Source: an uncultured Azospirillum sp. | GTDB taxonomy: Bacteria > Pseudomonadota > Alphaproteobacteria > RF32 > CAG-239 | DNA: 64,000 nucleotides | Assembly (NCBI GenBank): GCA_900538765.1 | Contig: UQAB01000004.1 | Location: forward strand, 49,157 to 113,156 | Direction of reading: 5' to 3' | Program-made: the position numbers and the translations under genes | Shown here: in pieces, positions 42,935 to 50,668 of the stretch | Layout of the letters: every line of letters begins with the position of its first letter | Position numbering within the stretch: the first letter of the stretch is position 1 | Notes under the pieces: model-generated | Database searches by the model: none | Seen by the model: only the letters and a program-made list of their open reading frames with translations | Told to the model about the DNA's origin: nothing

Positions 42935-43762
42935 ATGAGATTGAAAATTGCCTATCAGGGCGTGGCCGGCGCTTATTCCAATATTGCCGCAAAGAATGTT
43001 TATCCTGACAGCGATTATGTGCCTTGCGATACGTTTGAAGAAGCAATGAATAAGGTGCAGAACGGTGCGGTGGATTTTGCGATGATTCCGGTTGAAAATT
43101 CCAATGCCGGGCGGGTGACTGATGTGCATTTTCTGTTGCCGAAAACTGGTTTGTCGATTGTCGGCGAGTATTTGCTGCCGGTTCATCATCAGTTGTTGAC
43201 AGTGAAAGGCGCAAAGCTTGAGGATATTAAGACGGCGATGTCGCATCCGCAGGCGCTGGCGCAGTGTTCGGCTTTCTTAAAGGAACACGGCATTCGGGCG
43301 GAAGCGCGCATTGATACGGCGAAGTCGTGCGAATTTGTTTTGGAATACAATGACAAGTCCCGGGCGGCAATCGCTTCTTCTCTGGCAGGGGAGATTTACG
43401 GTTTGGACGTGGCAGCCGCCAATATCGAAAATGCCGCCAACAATACGACGCGTTTTATCATTATGGCGCGGACGCCGATGGTTCCCGAATATGACGGCGA
43501 TGATTACATTACGTCTTTTATTTTTAAGGCGAAAAACATTCCAGCTGCCTTATATAAAGCGCTTGGCGGTTTTGCGACAAACGGCATTAACCTTATTAAG
43601 CTGGAAAGCTATTTGGAGGAAGGGCGTTTTGTTTCTGCGCAGTTTTATGTTGAAGTTGAAGCCCATCCGGCACAGAAAGGTTTTAAAAACGCTATGGACG
43701 AGCTGCATTTTTTTGCAGAGAACGTTCATGTTCTGGGGACTTACGGACGCTGGAAAAATTGA
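42935..43762 (+). CDS. pheA: Prephenate dehydratase
   Basis: Converts prephenate to phenylpyruvate in phenylalanine synthesis. The N-terminal catalytic region begins LKIAYQGVAGAYSNIAAKN and includes IPVENSNAGRVTDV. The catalytic TRF motif lies in ANNTTRFIIMAR (about residue 170). A C-terminal ACT domain follows (GGFATNGINLIKLESYLEEG), where the usual ESRP is replaced by ESYL, so phenylalanine feedback may differ. No chorismate mutase domain. ATG at 42935 is chosen over 42932 by spacing to GGAGAG. Confidence 0.94.
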   Translation: MRLKIAYQGVAGAYSNIAAKNVYPDSDYVPCDTFEEAMNKVQNGAVDFAMIPVENSNAGRVTDVHFLLPKTGLSIVGEYLLPVHHQLLTVKGAKLEDIKTAMSHPQALAQCSAFLKEHGIRAEARIDTAKSCEFVLEYNDKSRAAIASSLAGEIYGLDVAAANIENAANNTTRFIIMARTPMVPEYDGDDYITSFIFKAKNIPAALYKALGGFATNGINLIKLESYLEEGRFVSAQFYVEVEAHPAQKGFKNAMDELHFFAENVHVLGTYGRWKN

Positions 43763-43780
43763 TTTTTTATCAGGCTGGAA

Positions 43781-43815
43781 AAAAATCCCGGAGATTTAAC
43801 CGGGATTTTTTTTAA
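43781..43815. terminator. Bidirectional terminator between pheA and the F0 operon
   Basis: AAAAATCCCGG, an 8-nt loop and CCGGGATTTTT between convergent stops; it reaches the atpF stop codon. Confidence 0.9.
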
Positions 43816-44393
43816 GAGTTTAAGCTGCCGACGGCTTTTATGGAATTGTCAATCAGTTTGTCCTGTGCTGCCGGCGTGAGGTTTTCCATAACCGTTTGGC
43901 GGACGATTTGTATGGTCAGCGAGGCAGCGGTTGCCGTAAATTCCTTATCGGCGTTTTCTTTTGACGAGTTGATGCGCTCTTCGGCGTCTTTTTCCTTGTT
44001 GCGCATTTCCTGTTCTAATTTGCTTAAGTTTTCAGTTTTGATGTAGTCGATCTGTTTTTGTGATTTTTCGAGAATTTCCGCGGCTTCTTTTTTGGCGTTG
44101 TGATATTTTCTTTCATAATCGGCCAGCAGTTTTTGAGCGTCATCCAAAAGGGCGGAAGATTCATCCAAGCGGGTTTTTATACCTTCCGTGCGTTTGCAAA
44201 TCATTGCCGCAATGGCGGAACCGACCGGTTTGGCCAGGGCAAGAACGACAAAGACAAAAGCCAAGCCGACCCAGAATTCGGGGTTTTCGTAAAAACTGCC
44301 GTAGTGGTGGGCGTCGGTTCCCGGATTCATGATATTGCCAACATTGGCTGCCGTGTTCAAAACGACCTGTTGTGTGGAATCGATAAAAGCCAT
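43812..44393 (-). CDS. atpF: ATP synthase F0 subunit b
   Basis: Peripheral stalk subunit linking F0 to F1. Residues about 38-62 (FWVGLAFVFVVLALAKPVG) form the membrane anchor, followed by a long charged coiled coil. 193 residues with an N-terminal extension rich in Asn and His. Together with the divergent b' gene just upstream it forms the heterodimeric stalk of alphaproteobacteria and photosynthetic bacteria. Last gene of the minus-strand F0 operon. Confidence 0.93.
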   Translation of the reverse strand: MAFIDSTQQVVLNTAANVGNIMNPGTDAHHYGSFYENPEFWVGLAFVFVVLALAKPVGSAIAAMICKRTEGIKTRLDESSALLDDAQKLLADYERKYHNAKKEAAEILEKSQKQIDYIKTENLSKLEQEMRNKEKDAEERINSSKENADKEFTATAASLTIQIVRQTVMENLTPAAQDKLIDNSIKAVGSLNS

Positions 44394-44394
44394 G

Positions 44395-44880
44395 TTATCT
44401 TATTTCAACCTTTTTGCTTGCGGATTTGATGTCTTTTCCGGTAATGCCGTCCAAGCCGATTTTGCGGATGACCTCAAGGGCAAGATTTTCAGAAACGGAT
44501 TGTATCTGTTTCAGTGCCTGAACTTTACTGTTTTCGATTTCAGCTTCGCTTTCAGCTATTTTGGCCTTGAGTTTTTGGTCAAGCTCATTTTGCTTGCGGC
44601 TGATGAGCTCGCTTAGTTCCAACTGGGTTTTTTCCAGCGTTTTATCGGCTTCGGCGGTTGCCTTGGACAGGGCGCTGCGATATTTTTCAAGAGATTCTTC
44701 CGCCTGGCGTTTTACTTCGTCGGCACGGCTGATGTAGTCGTCAATTTTATTTTGGCGTTGTTCCATAATGTCTGCTATCCGCGGAATGATAAGTTTCGCC
44801 ATGATGAAATACATGCTGAAAAAACATATTACCAGCCAGAATAACTGCGAACTGTATGTACTGACATCTAACTGAGGCAT
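44395..44880 (-). CDS. atpG: ATP synthase F0 subunit b'
   Basis: 161 residues: an anchor near residues 8-30 (SQLFWLVICFFSMYFIMAKLI), the conserved PRIADIMEQRQNKIDDYI, and a long coiled coil. This is the b' form, recognisable by its place between atpE and atpF and the F-W-L N-terminus. One base separates its stop from the atpF start. A strong hairpin lies between it and atpE. Also called atpF2/atpX. Confidence 0.93.
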   Translation of the reverse strand: MPQLDVSTYSSQLFWLVICFFSMYFIMAKLIIPRIADIMEQRQNKIDDYISRADEVKRQAEESLEKYRSALSKATAEADKTLEKTQLELSELISRKQNELDQKLKAKIAESEAEIENSKVQALKQIQSVSENLALEVIRKIGLDGITGKDIKSASKKVEIR

Positions 44881-44907
44881 TAGTCGAATCCCTGATTGAA
44901 GTGAACG

Positions 44908-44956
44908 GAGGCAGATTGTCTGTTCAGCCGGTGCGGCGCGCCGGGCAATCTGCCTC
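44908..44956 (-). promoter_or_regulatory. Intercistronic hairpin between atpE and atpF'
   Basis: GAGGCAGATTG (44908-44918) pairs with CAATCTGCCTC (44946-44956), with an inner CCGG/CCGG. It begins 8 bases after the atpE stop on the minus strand, without a T tract. A 3' protective or processing element that raises the atpE message share is likely. Confidence 0.6.
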
Positions 44957-44963
44957 GCCGTGA

Positions 44964-45185
44964 TTATTTGCCGGTAAGCATTACCAATGCGATAACCAAA
45001 GCATAAAGAGCAATAGCTTCAACAGCGGCAAAGCCTGCCCAGCCATAGATATCGACATCTTTTTTTACCTGCGGGTTGCGTCCTACCGTGGAGATAATCG
45101 TTGTCCAGACCTGAGACACACCCCAAGCAGCGACCATCATAGAGAGAGCACACATACCAGCTCCGATATAAGCCATAGGTTCCAT
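44964..45185 (-). CDS. atpE: ATP synthase F0 subunit c
   Basis: 73-residue two-helix rotor subunit. The polar loop GRNPQVKKDV joins the helices. The ion-binding Glu is in GWAGFAAVEAIALYALVIAL. The residues after Glu (Ala-Ile) do not match the Na+ signature, so H+ is expected. The first helix has GAGMCALSMMVAAWG, with few of the usual GxGxGxG glycines. Start at 45185 (MEPMAYIGAG) by AAGGA 7-8 bases upstream; an ATG 30 bases earlier is unsupported. Confidence 0.94.
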   Translation of the reverse strand: MEPMAYIGAGMCALSMMVAAWGVSQVWTTIISTVGRNPQVKKDVDIYGWAGFAAVEAIALYALVIALVMLTGK

Positions 45186-45261
45186 TTTCATTTCCTTTAT
45201 AAAAGTTAATAACAAGTATTATAATAATTTGTGACAGCAGAAGCTGCTTAAGCGCATTTGT

Positions 45262-45993
45262 TTAGTGTTCGTGCAGGGCATCTCCCAAATAAATGCAGCT
45301 TAAAACCGTGTAAATGAACGCTTGCAGCAGAGCGATGAAAATTTCAAAGACAATAATGCAGGCGTCAAATGCAAAGGGGATGATTCCGCCTATGCCCAAA
45401 GCCAGAATAAAACCGGCGATAATTTTCAGCATGATATGGCCGACAGTCATGTTGGCGACAAGACGGACAGTCAGGCTGAAAGGTTTGGAAAGGTAAGAAA
45501 TCATTTCAATCGGAATAATCAGCGGTGCGAGCGCCAGCGGAATGCCGCGCGGCAGAAATGTTCGCAGAAAACCGAGCTTTTTCTTTTTTATACCGATACA
45601 GACGTTGAACAGCAGGGCTATGACCGACAGGCCACCGACTGCCGCCAGATGCGAGGTATAAGTAAAAGCGTAGGGGAACAGGCCGATGAGGTTGCCGAAA
45701 GCCACGAACAGAAACAGGCTGAAGATGAATGAAAAATATTTCATTCCTTCGCGGCCGACATTTTCCTTTATCAGGCTGCTGATGAAACTGTATAACGATT
45801 CAGGAATGGATTGCGCGGCTGTGGGGATAATGCTTCTTTTACGGATACACAGCCCGAGCAGCAGGGTTGAGGCGACAACGGCGATGACCATGCAGAGAGC
45901 CGAGTTGGTAAAAGATATGTCAATGCCCTTAAATTCCAGAGGAATTATGGGTTTTACCGTAAATTGTTCCATTGGGTTTGACAAGGCGGTCAC
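45262..45993 (-). CDS. atpB: ATP synthase F0 subunit a
   Basis: Forms the proton half-channels against the c ring. The essential Arg is in KPFSLTVRLVANMTVGHIML (about residue 185). Six or so membrane helices, 243 residues. The start overlaps the end of atpI by 4 bases as ATGA, so translation is coupled. Order atpI-atpB-atpE-atpF'-atpF is that of alphaproteobacterial F0 operons, with the F1 genes expected elsewhere. Confidence 0.96.
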   Translation of the reverse strand: MTALSNPMEQFTVKPIIPLEFKGIDISFTNSALCMVIAVVASTLLLGLCIRKRSIIPTAAQSIPESLYSFISSLIKENVGREGMKYFSFIFSLFLFVAFGNLIGLFPYAFTYTSHLAAVGGLSVIALLFNVCIGIKKKKLGFLRTFLPRGIPLALAPLIIPIEMISYLSKPFSLTVRLVANMTVGHIMLKIIAGFILALGIGGIIPFAFDACIIVFEIFIALLQAFIYTVLSCIYLGDALHEH

Positions 45994-46310
45994 TCCTGTG
46001 CTTTTTCTTCATTTTTGGCATACCTGTAAACATTTAAAAAGCCAGCACAGCCGCCGAGAAGCAAAAATACGACAAGCAGGTACGGAGAAGTGTTTAACCA
46101 ACAGTCAAGCAGCCAGCCGATGCCGCTGCCGACAATCACTCCGGACACAAGCTCTACCCCGATGCGGAAGCCGGTTGAGGCGGCATGGGCGTATTCGTTC
46201 TTGGGACCGCTTTGACGGGTTTTCTGTTCTTTTTTTTGCAAAGACCTTATTTTCTCGTCAAGCTGCTTTATGTCTTCAGGAATCTTGTTCATTGCCCCAA
46301 CTATAAACAA
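45990..46310 (-). CDS. atpI: ATP synthase assembly protein AtpI
   Basis: 106 residues with a charged N-terminus (DIKQLDEKIRSLQKKEQKTR) and two hydrophobic helices (GVELVSGVIVGSGIGWLLDCW and YLLVVFLLLGGCAGFLNVYRY). It matches the AtpI/AtpZ family that assists c-ring assembly or Mg2+ supply. First gene of the F0 operon; the promoter must lie in the short gap to the DsbA-like gene. Confidence 0.88.
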   Translation of the reverse strand: MFIVGAMNKIPEDIKQLDEKIRSLQKKEQKTRQSGPKNEYAHAASTGFRIGVELVSGVIVGSGIGWLLDCWLNTSPYLLVVFLLLGGCAGFLNVYRYAKNEEKAQE

Positions 46311-46335
46311 AATTTATTACTGACTTATTAAAATT

Positions 46336-47043
46336 TCAGAGTTTTTTATCAATCAGTTTTTTTATTTCATCATAGCTCAGGGCCCCAAAGATGACTTCAC
46401 GCGAGGTGCGGTTGGCAATAACGAAAGTCGGCGTGCCTTTGATGTCAACGGTTTTCATGGCTTCCTGCCGGCGGCCGACAATTTCCTGCGCGCGTTCTTT
46501 ATCTTCCATGCATTTATAGGCTTCGCTTTCGCTCATGCCATTGGCGGCGGCAAGCCGGGCGAGAGCTTTTTCAGGATTGAACGACATGCTCCAGGAGCGC
46601 TGTTTTTTGAAAAGAACGTTGATGAAGTCATGATATTTTGAATTTGGCATACAGGAGGCCAGCATTGCCGCTTTGAGTGAGGTCTGGTCGAGCGGGAAAT
46701 TTGAAAAGACGACACGTACCTTGCCGCTGTCAATATATTCTTTTTTCAGCTGCGGCAGGGTTTTGAGATGAAAGTCGGCGCAATGGAAACAGCCCAGCGA
46801 CGAATATTCATAGACGACAACAGGCGCTTTGGCGGAACCCAGAGAGCGGCCGCCGGGGATGACGACATTACTCGGAATCGATTTGGCTGCCGTTTCCGCA
46901 GCGTTGGCGCTTTTGACAAGCGTGATGCTACCGTTGTTGAATGCAAAACCTTTGTAACTCAGATAAGCCCCGGCGGCCAGAAAGAAAATGAAAAATCCGG
47001 CGGCGATGGCACTTAATTTTTTTATAGTATCTTCAAATTTCAT
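46336..47043 (-). CDS. DsbA-like periplasmic thiol:disulfide oxidoreductase
   Basis: 235 residues. An N-terminal signal or anchor (LSAIAAGFFIFFLAAGAYLSY) is followed by a thioredoxin fold with CFHC active site in YSSLGCFHCADFHLKTLP (about residue 85). The cis-Pro loop is in KGTPTFVIANR. The helical insertion resembles BdbD/DsbA family 4 (DSBA-like, PF13462). It could form the disulfides of the many Cys-rich secreted proteins in this window. It lies directly after dciA on the same strand. Confidence 0.9.
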   Translation of the reverse strand: MKFEDTIKKLSAIAAGFFIFFLAAGAYLSYKGFAFNNGSITLVKSANAAETAAKSIPSNVVIPGGRSLGSAKAPVVVYEYSSLGCFHCADFHLKTLPQLKKEYIDSGKVRVVFSNFPLDQTSLKAAMLASCMPNSKYHDFINVLFKKQRSWSMSFNPEKALARLAAANGMSESEAYKCMEDKERAQEIVGRRQEAMKTVDIKGTPTFVIANRTSREVIFGALSYDEIKKLIDKKL

Positions 47044-47048
47044 CTTAA

Positions 47049-47579
47049 TTACTTCTTATTTTTGTTTTTGTTAAAAACGCTTTTCCCTAATTTGGCGATT
47101 ATAGCCTTTAATTTGGGGTTGTCGATAGGTTCGGCCAAGTTTTCAATATATTTTTCTTCTTCTTTATTTAATTTATAGGCATAAGGTTTTTCATATTCGT
47201 TAACCAGGTCGGGATTTGTTGCGACAGCTTGCTGGTTTTGGATGATTTTTATGCCGGAAACGGCGTTGTAGCCGAAATAGGTGTTGATTTTATCAAGAAT
47301 GTATTTTTCTCGGTGCTGGATTTCAAGAGCAAAGGCGCCGGTTGTAACACAGAGATAAAGCGTGCCGTCGTTTTTGCAGCCTTTTTTAAAACTTATTTTT
47401 TGCGGAAAACTGTATCCGGCCAGCTCTTTGCCGACAATGTCCGCCCATTTGGTGATGATGTCAACCTCAATGAAGCCTTTCTTTCCGAGCAGGTTTCTGG
47501 CAAAGGGGAGCAGCGTTCCCGAAAGGATTGACAGACCTTTTGCCTGGCGCTCGTTTATGTTATTTGCATTTTTGTTCAT
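47049..47579 (-). CDS. dciA: DciA-like DUF721 protein
   Basis: 176 residues. The DUF721 core is visible: KKGFIEVDIITKWADIVGKEL, then GTLYLCVTTGAFALEIQHRE, and NTYFGYNAVSGIKII. DciA loads replicative helicase DnaB in bacteria lacking DnaC. The C-terminal 70 residues are basic and probably disordered (KLNKEEEKYIENLAE, ending NKNKNKK). Next to the DsbA-like gene, an arrangement common in alphaproteobacteria. Divergent from fliO. Confidence 0.87.
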   Translation of the reverse strand: MNKNANNINERQAKGLSILSGTLLPFARNLLGKKGFIEVDIITKWADIVGKELAGYSFPQKISFKKGCKNDGTLYLCVTTGAFALEIQHREKYILDKINTYFGYNAVSGIKIIQNQQAVATNPDLVNEYEKPYAYKLNKEEEKYIENLAEPIDNPKLKAIIAKLGKSVFNKNKNKK

Positions 47580-47657
47580 GTATTGAGGTTAGCATATTGC
47601 CATTTAAATTACAACATGATACTAAATGTATGATTTATACGTTTTTTCAGGATAAGG

Positions 47658-47975
47658 ATGGCGATGGAAGTTTGGAGCATTATACAGGCCTTGCTGGCTT
47701 TGGTTTTTGTTTTGGGGCTGATGCTGGTGACTTTGTGGCTGATGAAGTATTTGCAGCTGAAAAGCAATAATTCCCGTCTATTTAAGCATTTGCAAAGCGA
47801 CGAGCGAATCCGGATTGTGGAGAAAAAGCGTTTGGATGCAAAAAATATGCTGATTCTTTTGAAAAAAGACGATAGGGAGTTTTTTGTCCTGACCGGCACC
47901 GGCGGCAGTCTTTTGTTGGACAGTGCTTTGGCTACGGACGGAAAAATTATCGGGGAAGTGGGGAAAAATGACTAA
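47658..47975 (+). CDS. fliO: FliO-like flagellar export protein
   Basis: 105 residues. One membrane helix (IIQALLALVFVLGLMLVTLWLM) precedes a cytosolic beta domain with RIRIVEKKRLDAKNMLILL, typical of FliO, the assembly factor of the FliP ring. Its stop overlaps the fliP start by 8 bases. Start ATG at 47658 or 47664; spacing does not decide. Confidence 0.85.
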   Translation: MAMEVWSIIQALLALVFVLGLMLVTLWLMKYLQLKSNNSRLFKHLQSDERIRIVEKKRLDAKNMLILLKKDDREFFVLTGTGGSLLLDSALATDGKIIGEVGKND

Positions 47976-48726
47976 AAAACGGATGTTTTGCCTAGCAGCG
48001 GTTCTTTTGAGCCTTGTGTTTTGGGCGGATGCAGCCTGGGCGCAGACACTCAGCCTGAATATGCAGGACCAGCCGACAGGATCGGCGACGGCGCGGATAT
48101 TTAACGTGATTTTGATGATTACAATTTTGTCTTTGGCGCCGAGCATTTTGGTGATGATGACGTCGTTTATCCGCATTGTGGTGGTATTTTCAATTACGCG
48201 CAGCGCCTTGGCAACGCAGGCAACGCCGCCGAATATGGTGTTGATTTCGCTGGCGCTGTTTCTGACCATGTTTGTGATGGCGCCGGTTTTCGAAAAGTCC
48301 TGGGAAGAGGGCATTAAGCCGATGTATGAAGAGAAAATCGAGATTACGGAAGGGTTGGAAAAAGCCGCTGAACCGCTTAAGGAATTTATGGTGCGCAATA
48401 CCCGTGACAAAGATTTGCTGTTGTTTACGGATTTGTCTGCTGCTGAGGGCGAGGCGGCCAAGCCTGCGGAATCGGTCAAGGAAATTCCGATGAAAGTTGC
48501 CGTGCCCGCTTTTATGATTAGCGAGCTGCGCCGGGCTTTTGAAATCGGTTTTTTGATTTTTATCCCTTTTTTGATTATTGATATGGTTATTGCTTCCGTT
48601 TTGATGTCCATGGGTATGATGATGCTGCCGCCGACGGTGCTGGCGCTGCCGTTTAAGTTGATTTTCTTTGTGTTGATTGACGGCTGGTATATGTTGGCAG
48701 GGTCGCTGGTACGCTCGTTTAACTGA
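47968..48726 (+). CDS. fliP: Flagellar type III export gate protein FliP
   Basis: Core gate protein of the flagellar export apparatus. Residues 1-25 form a cleavable signal peptide (ending AWAQ). Signature segments: LSLAPSILVMMTSFIRIVVVFSI, PPNMVLISLALFLTMFVM, and FMISELRRAFEIGFLIFIPFLIIDMVI. 252 residues. The start at 47968 lies within the end of fliO. No other flagellar genes are in the window; a terminator follows. Confidence 0.96.
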   Translation: MTKKRMFCLAAVLLSLVFWADAAWAQTLSLNMQDQPTGSATARIFNVILMITILSLAPSILVMMTSFIRIVVVFSITRSALATQATPPNMVLISLALFLTMFVMAPVFEKSWEEGIKPMYEEKIEITEGLEKAAEPLKEFMVRNTRDKDLLLFTDLSAAEGEAAKPAESVKEIPMKVAVPAFMISELRRAFEIGFLIFIPFLIIDMVIASVLMSMGMMMLPPTVLALPFKLIFFVLIDGWYMLAGSLVRSFN

Positions 48727-48748
48727 CGGAGCGGTAGTTTTGCCATAA

Positions 48749-48780
48749 AATACAGCCGGGTAAACGGCTGTATTTTTTTA
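48749..48780 (+). terminator. Intrinsic terminator of fliOP
   Basis: AATACAGCCG/CGGCTGTATT stem with six-base loop and seven T. Confidence 0.9.
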
Positions 48781-48867
48781 TGTCTGCCAACCGGTGGTGC
48801 TGTTAATCTGATTTTAAGAAATTTCTGTTACAAATTTATTACAATTTAAAAAGAGCGAAAAAAATGC

Positions 48868-48896
48868 TTGCATAAATTTTTTGTTTATTGTATAAA
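48868..48896 (+). promoter_or_regulatory. Promoter of the outer membrane protein gene
   Basis: TTGCAT, 17-bp AT-rich spacer, TATAAA, about 57 bases before the start codon. Confidence 0.65.
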
Positions 48897-48952
48897 AATA
48901 GACAAAATGAAAAGGTGAGTCCTAGGAAACACTTAAGATGGGAGAGGTTTTT

Positions 48953-49552
48953 ATGAACAAAAAATTATTAACGGCAGTTTCTGCAATGGTTATGACCATG
49001 GGAATGGCCTCATCTGCTTATGCAGGCTGCGATGGTATTTATGTTGGTGTCCGCGGTGGTGTGATTAACCACAATATTGGTGATAACAGCGAAACTTTCG
49101 GTGACAGACTGGAAGTGGACGACAACAGTATGATTGCCGGTATTGCTCTGGGTTATCGTTGGGGTTACCTGCGTACAGAATTGGAATATACCTGGCGAGA
49201 AAAGACAGATAATGAAGGTCTGATGGGTGCCGGTGCTGATTTTGAGTCTGATTCCTATATGTGGAACTTCTATGTTGACCTGTCGCCGTATACAATGTTT
49301 ACGCCGTATTTGATGGCCGGTGTCGGTATCAGTAATCTGGATGCGACGACAACCAGCGTTATTGTCGGCAATAAGGTTACGAAGTCTTACAGCGAACAGA
49401 ACTTTACCTGGGCTGTGGGCGGCGGTATTTCCGCGCAGGTTACGACCCGTATCAATGCCGATATCGGTTATCGTTTCTGGCATATGGGCGACATTGAACA
49501 CGCTTCGGTTCGTGCTCATGAGTTTTATATAGGTGCCCGTTACGTCTTCTAA
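48953..49552 (+). CDS. Outer membrane beta-barrel protein (OmpW/porin-like small barrel)
   Basis: 199 residues. Start at 48953 (MNKKLLTAVSAMVMTMGMAS) with GGGAGAGG upstream. Signal peptide ends SAYA. The mature part alternates hydrophobic residues as in an eight-stranded barrel: GIYVGVRGGVINHNIGD, MIAGIALGYRWGYLRTELEYTW, and the final HEFYIGARYVF with the terminal Phe used by the BAM complex. Strong, restricted codon use and a good promoter suggest high expression. Confidence 0.85.
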   Translation: MNKKLLTAVSAMVMTMGMASSAYAGCDGIYVGVRGGVINHNIGDNSETFGDRLEVDDNSMIAGIALGYRWGYLRTELEYTWREKTDNEGLMGAGADFESDSYMWNFYVDLSPYTMFTPYLMAGVGISNLDATTTSVIVGNKVTKSYSEQNFTWAVGGGISAQVTTRINADIGYRFWHMGDIEHASVRAHEFYIGARYVF

Positions 49553-49575
49553 TTTTGAAAATTTGATATCGCTGA

Positions 49576-49608
49576 AAACCGCAGTAATTTTTACTGCGGT
49601 TTTTTTTG
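49576..49608 (+). terminator. Intrinsic terminator of the barrel protein gene
   Basis: AAACCGCAGTAA/TTACTGCGGTTT stem with TTT loop and a T run. Confidence 0.9.
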
Positions 49609-49614
49609 AAGAAA

Positions 49615-49790
49615 GCTGGGGACACCTACGGGGTGTTGCAGGAAGTCTGCTGTGGGCTGTTTTGCGTGTGATGATGTGTACTGCTTAGATTGTGTTTACC
49701 GGAACATGACGTTTTTTGCTTGGGAGAGGATGTTCTTGAGGAGAGTTTTAGATTCCGAGATAAACTCGGAATGACAATTGATATTTTTTT
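49615..49790. repeat. Dispersed palindromic repeat patch (copy II)
   Basis: Gene-free. Shares AAGCTGGGGA, GCTGTGGGCTGT, CTTAGATTG, CGGAACATGACGTTT and the palindrome TTTAGATTCCGAGATAAACT followed by CGGAATGACAATT with the patch at 53930-54290. Translated frames across it give SLSRNLK-type peptides that are repeat artefacts. Confidence 0.65.
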
Positions 49791-49873
49791 AGGGGGAGAT
49801 TTAAAATGAAGAACGGGAGGCATTATGGGCCTCCCGTTGTATAATAATAAACATGTCTTTTTATTTAATACAT

Positions 49874-50593
49874 TTAATACTTAACCTTGCGGCCAAGACC
49901 AAATGTTAATCGCACACCTGCTTCAACTACTGTCGGATTGAATTTTTGTCCCCCGGCTTTATATTGATAAGTGTATGCGCGTCCGTATACACCAATATAA
50001 TTAGTATAATGAACGCGAACATTCATACCTACCTCACCACCAAAGCGTACATAGTTTCCTTTGTACTCAGTGGTTGTTTTGGGGATGCAATTTCCTTCCG
50101 CATCAGTGCAGGCTTCTTTAACTAATTTGAACTGGCAAGCGTTATAGCCTGCGAAAGCGCCGACATATATGTTGACTTTTCTGCCTTTGAGGGGCATGAA
50201 GTCATAATATATACCTAAATCAGTCTGGAGACCGATTTGCTTTTTCCCTTCATATTCAAACTGGTTAGCGCCGCCTCTGAATTCAGTGTGCCAGTGATTC
50301 CATTCGTAACCGATTATGGCGGCTGCGTTGGGATTCACTACGTTTTTGTCGTTTAACTTTTTGAAATTGGCAGCGCCGGAAGCTCCGACATACCAACCTT
50401 TAAGTCTGTAACAAGTGAGTTTACCGTCTTTTACCTGTGCGGTAAAAGGAGTATTACCTAACTTCTGAGCGAGACCCATGTAACGGGCTTCGAGAGAAGC
50501 GTTATCACCGGCTTCCTGAGCATTTGCAGAGAAGCTGAATACTGTGGCCATTACAGCCATGATTGCGATTATGATATATTTTGAAGTTTTCAT
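49874..50593 (-). CDS. Bacteroidota-like outer membrane barrel protein
   Basis: 239 residues. Signal peptide MKTSKYIIIAIMAVMATVFS up to ANAQ, a style common in Bacteroidota. The mature part begins with a charged segment then a barrel of about eight strands: GWYVGASGAANFKKL, AAIIGYEWNHWHTEFRGG, KVNIYVGAFAGYNAC, YIGVYGRAYTYQYKAGG, and the end VEAGVRLTFGLGRKVKY. No Shine-Dalgarno sequence precedes the ATG. It follows the 928-aa lipoprotein gene by 75 bases on the same strand, with a GGAAA.CAGGG/CCCTG.TTTCC hairpin between, so the two probably form an operon. Confidence 0.78.
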   Translation of the reverse strand: MKTSKYIIIAIMAVMATVFSFSANAQEAGDNASLEARYMGLAQKLGNTPFTAQVKDGKLTCYRLKGWYVGASGAANFKKLNDKNVVNPNAAAIIGYEWNHWHTEFRGGANQFEYEGKKQIGLQTDLGIYYDFMPLKGRKVNIYVGAFAGYNACQFKLVKEACTDAEGNCIPKTTTEYKGNYVRFGGEVGMNVRVHYTNYIGVYGRAYTYQYKAGGQKFNPTVVEAGVRLTFGLGRKVKY

Positions 50594-50668
50594 ATTTTTA
50601 GGATTTGTGGAAAACAGGGCGATTTATTTCCCTGCTTTCCGGATTTATAACTTGATTTATTCTAATTT

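Noticed and set aside
49626..49823. A 65-codon minus-strand frame with SLSRNLKLS
   Set aside because: Same repeat artefact as above; no start signal.
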